64,000 bases of DNA from Sphingomonas sp. Leaf343 (GTDB lineage Bacteria > Pseudomonadota > Alphaproteobacteria > Sphingomonadales > Sphingomonadaceae): contig NZ_LMPG01000015.1 in NCBI RefSeq assembly GCF_001423765.1, forward strand, positions 1-64,000, given 5' to 3'. The notes beneath the pieces were generated by a model. The model was not told where the DNA came from. It saw nothing but the letters and a program-made list of their open reading frames with translations, and searched no databases. The position numbers and the translations under genes are program-made. This document shows positions 63,715 through 64,000 of this stretch, piece after piece (the first letter of the stretch is position 1; every line of letters starts with the position of its first letter).

Positions 63715-64000
63715 ATGACCAAGGTCCTCGTCCTCTATTACTCGTCCTATGGCCATATCGAGCAGATGGCCGACGCCGTCGCCGAGGGCGCGCGTGCGGG
63801 CGGGGCGGAGGTGGACATCCGCCGCGTCGCCGAAACCGCGCCGAGGGAGGTCGTCGAGGCCGCGCACTTCAAGACCGACACCGCTCATCCCGAGATCGAG
63901 GGGCCGGACGCGCTGGCCGCGTACGACGCGATCATCGTCGGCGCGCCGACCCGGTACGGCCGGATGCCGAGCCAGATGGCGGCGTTCTGGGACACGACGG
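63715..64000 (+). CDS. wrbA: NAD(P)H:quinone oxidoreductase WrbA, N-terminal part
   Basis: The first 95 residues of a flavodoxin-fold quinone reductase. The FMN phosphate loop is [12 protein letters not shown], and [19 protein letters not shown] matches WrbA closely. WrbA reduces quinones by two electrons and limits oxidative cycling. CGGAG upstream of the ATG at 63715 supports the start. The gene runs off the right edge at about half length. Confidence 0.93.
   Translation, partial: MTKVLVLYYSSYGHIEQMADAVAEGARAGGAEVDIRRVAETAPREVVEAAHFKTDTAHPEIEGPDALAAYDAIIVGAPTRYGRMPSQMAAFWDTT

Noticed and set aside
1..64000. CRISPR arrays, rRNA, prophage genes, toxin-antitoxin pairs
   Set aside because: No regularly spaced repeats, no rRNA-like sequence, no phage structural genes and no recognisable TA pair were found on either strand.

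Overview
The window is GC-rich, densely coded alphaproteobacterial chromosome, most likely Sphingomonas or a close relative. The clues are a PhoK-type alkaline phosphatase, a ctrA gene with a TTAA-N7-TTAA box and flanking GANTC sites, a methionine synthase split into two genes, a Bpt-type leucyltransferase and many short hairpin repeats between genes. Most of it is core or conserved accessory chromosome. The only clear foreign DNA is the left edge (about 1-2195): the tip of an IS3-family insertion sequence and a 650-residue tyrosine recombinase lying against the 3' end of a tRNA-Glu gene, the usual layout for one end of an integrated island that continues off the left side.

Layout. 2.2-9.8 kb, minus strand: tRNA-Glu, recJ, a chemoreceptor, a glutaredoxin, and an FtsX-type ABC permease with its ATPase, divergent from the lipoprotein esterase tesA. 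9.8-18.7 kb, mostly plus strand: two short-chain dehydrogenases, a GH130-type glycosidase/phosphorylase, a GT4 glycosyltransferase, a nitronate-monooxygenase-like flavoenzyme, a class I amidotransferase and a PQQ-type sugar dehydrogenase lipoprotein. 18.8-22.4 kb: a glycine-zipper lipoprotein, a D-2-hydroxyacid dehydrogenase, an SH3-like secreted protein, a small membrane protein and a thiolase. 22.5-30.5 kb, plus strand: a small membrane protein, prepilin peptidase, a small secreted protein, then tamA-tamB. 31.0-35.3 kb: an overlapping degenerate GGDEF-EAL / TPR histidine kinase / receiver operon.

35.3-36.8 kb, minus strand: an aldo/keto reductase and two small lipoproteins; one, of 58 residues, overlaps the reductase start and the other is built of 11-residue repeats. 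36.9-42.6 kb: a methionine-cycle operon of an ArsR-methyltransferase regulator, metF, and metH in two genes; a perfect 20-bp palindrome sits on the promoter. 42.8-49.3 kb: a small secreted protein, a CPA2 antiporter, a beta-helix protein, a PhoK-like phosphatase and a DsbD/ScsB-like reductase. 49.4-52.7 kb: the circularly permuted ATP-grasp / alpha-E / transglutaminase-like trio, in which the transglutaminase-like member has alanine in place of the catalytic cysteine. 52.8-64 kb: an HPP membrane protein, bpt, a small secreted membrane protein, ilvA, a beta-hydroxyacid dehydrogenase / amidohydrolase / glutaminase operon, ctrA with its control region, an AI-2E family permease, and LysR divergent from pirin, followed by wrbA (cut by the right edge).

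No CRISPR array, prophage structural genes, toxin-antitoxin pair or rRNA were seen. The best leads are the cysteine-less transglutaminase in the ATP-grasp trio, the ArsR-methyltransferase operator on a nearly leaderless promoter, the ctrA control region and the 11-mer repeat lipoprotein.
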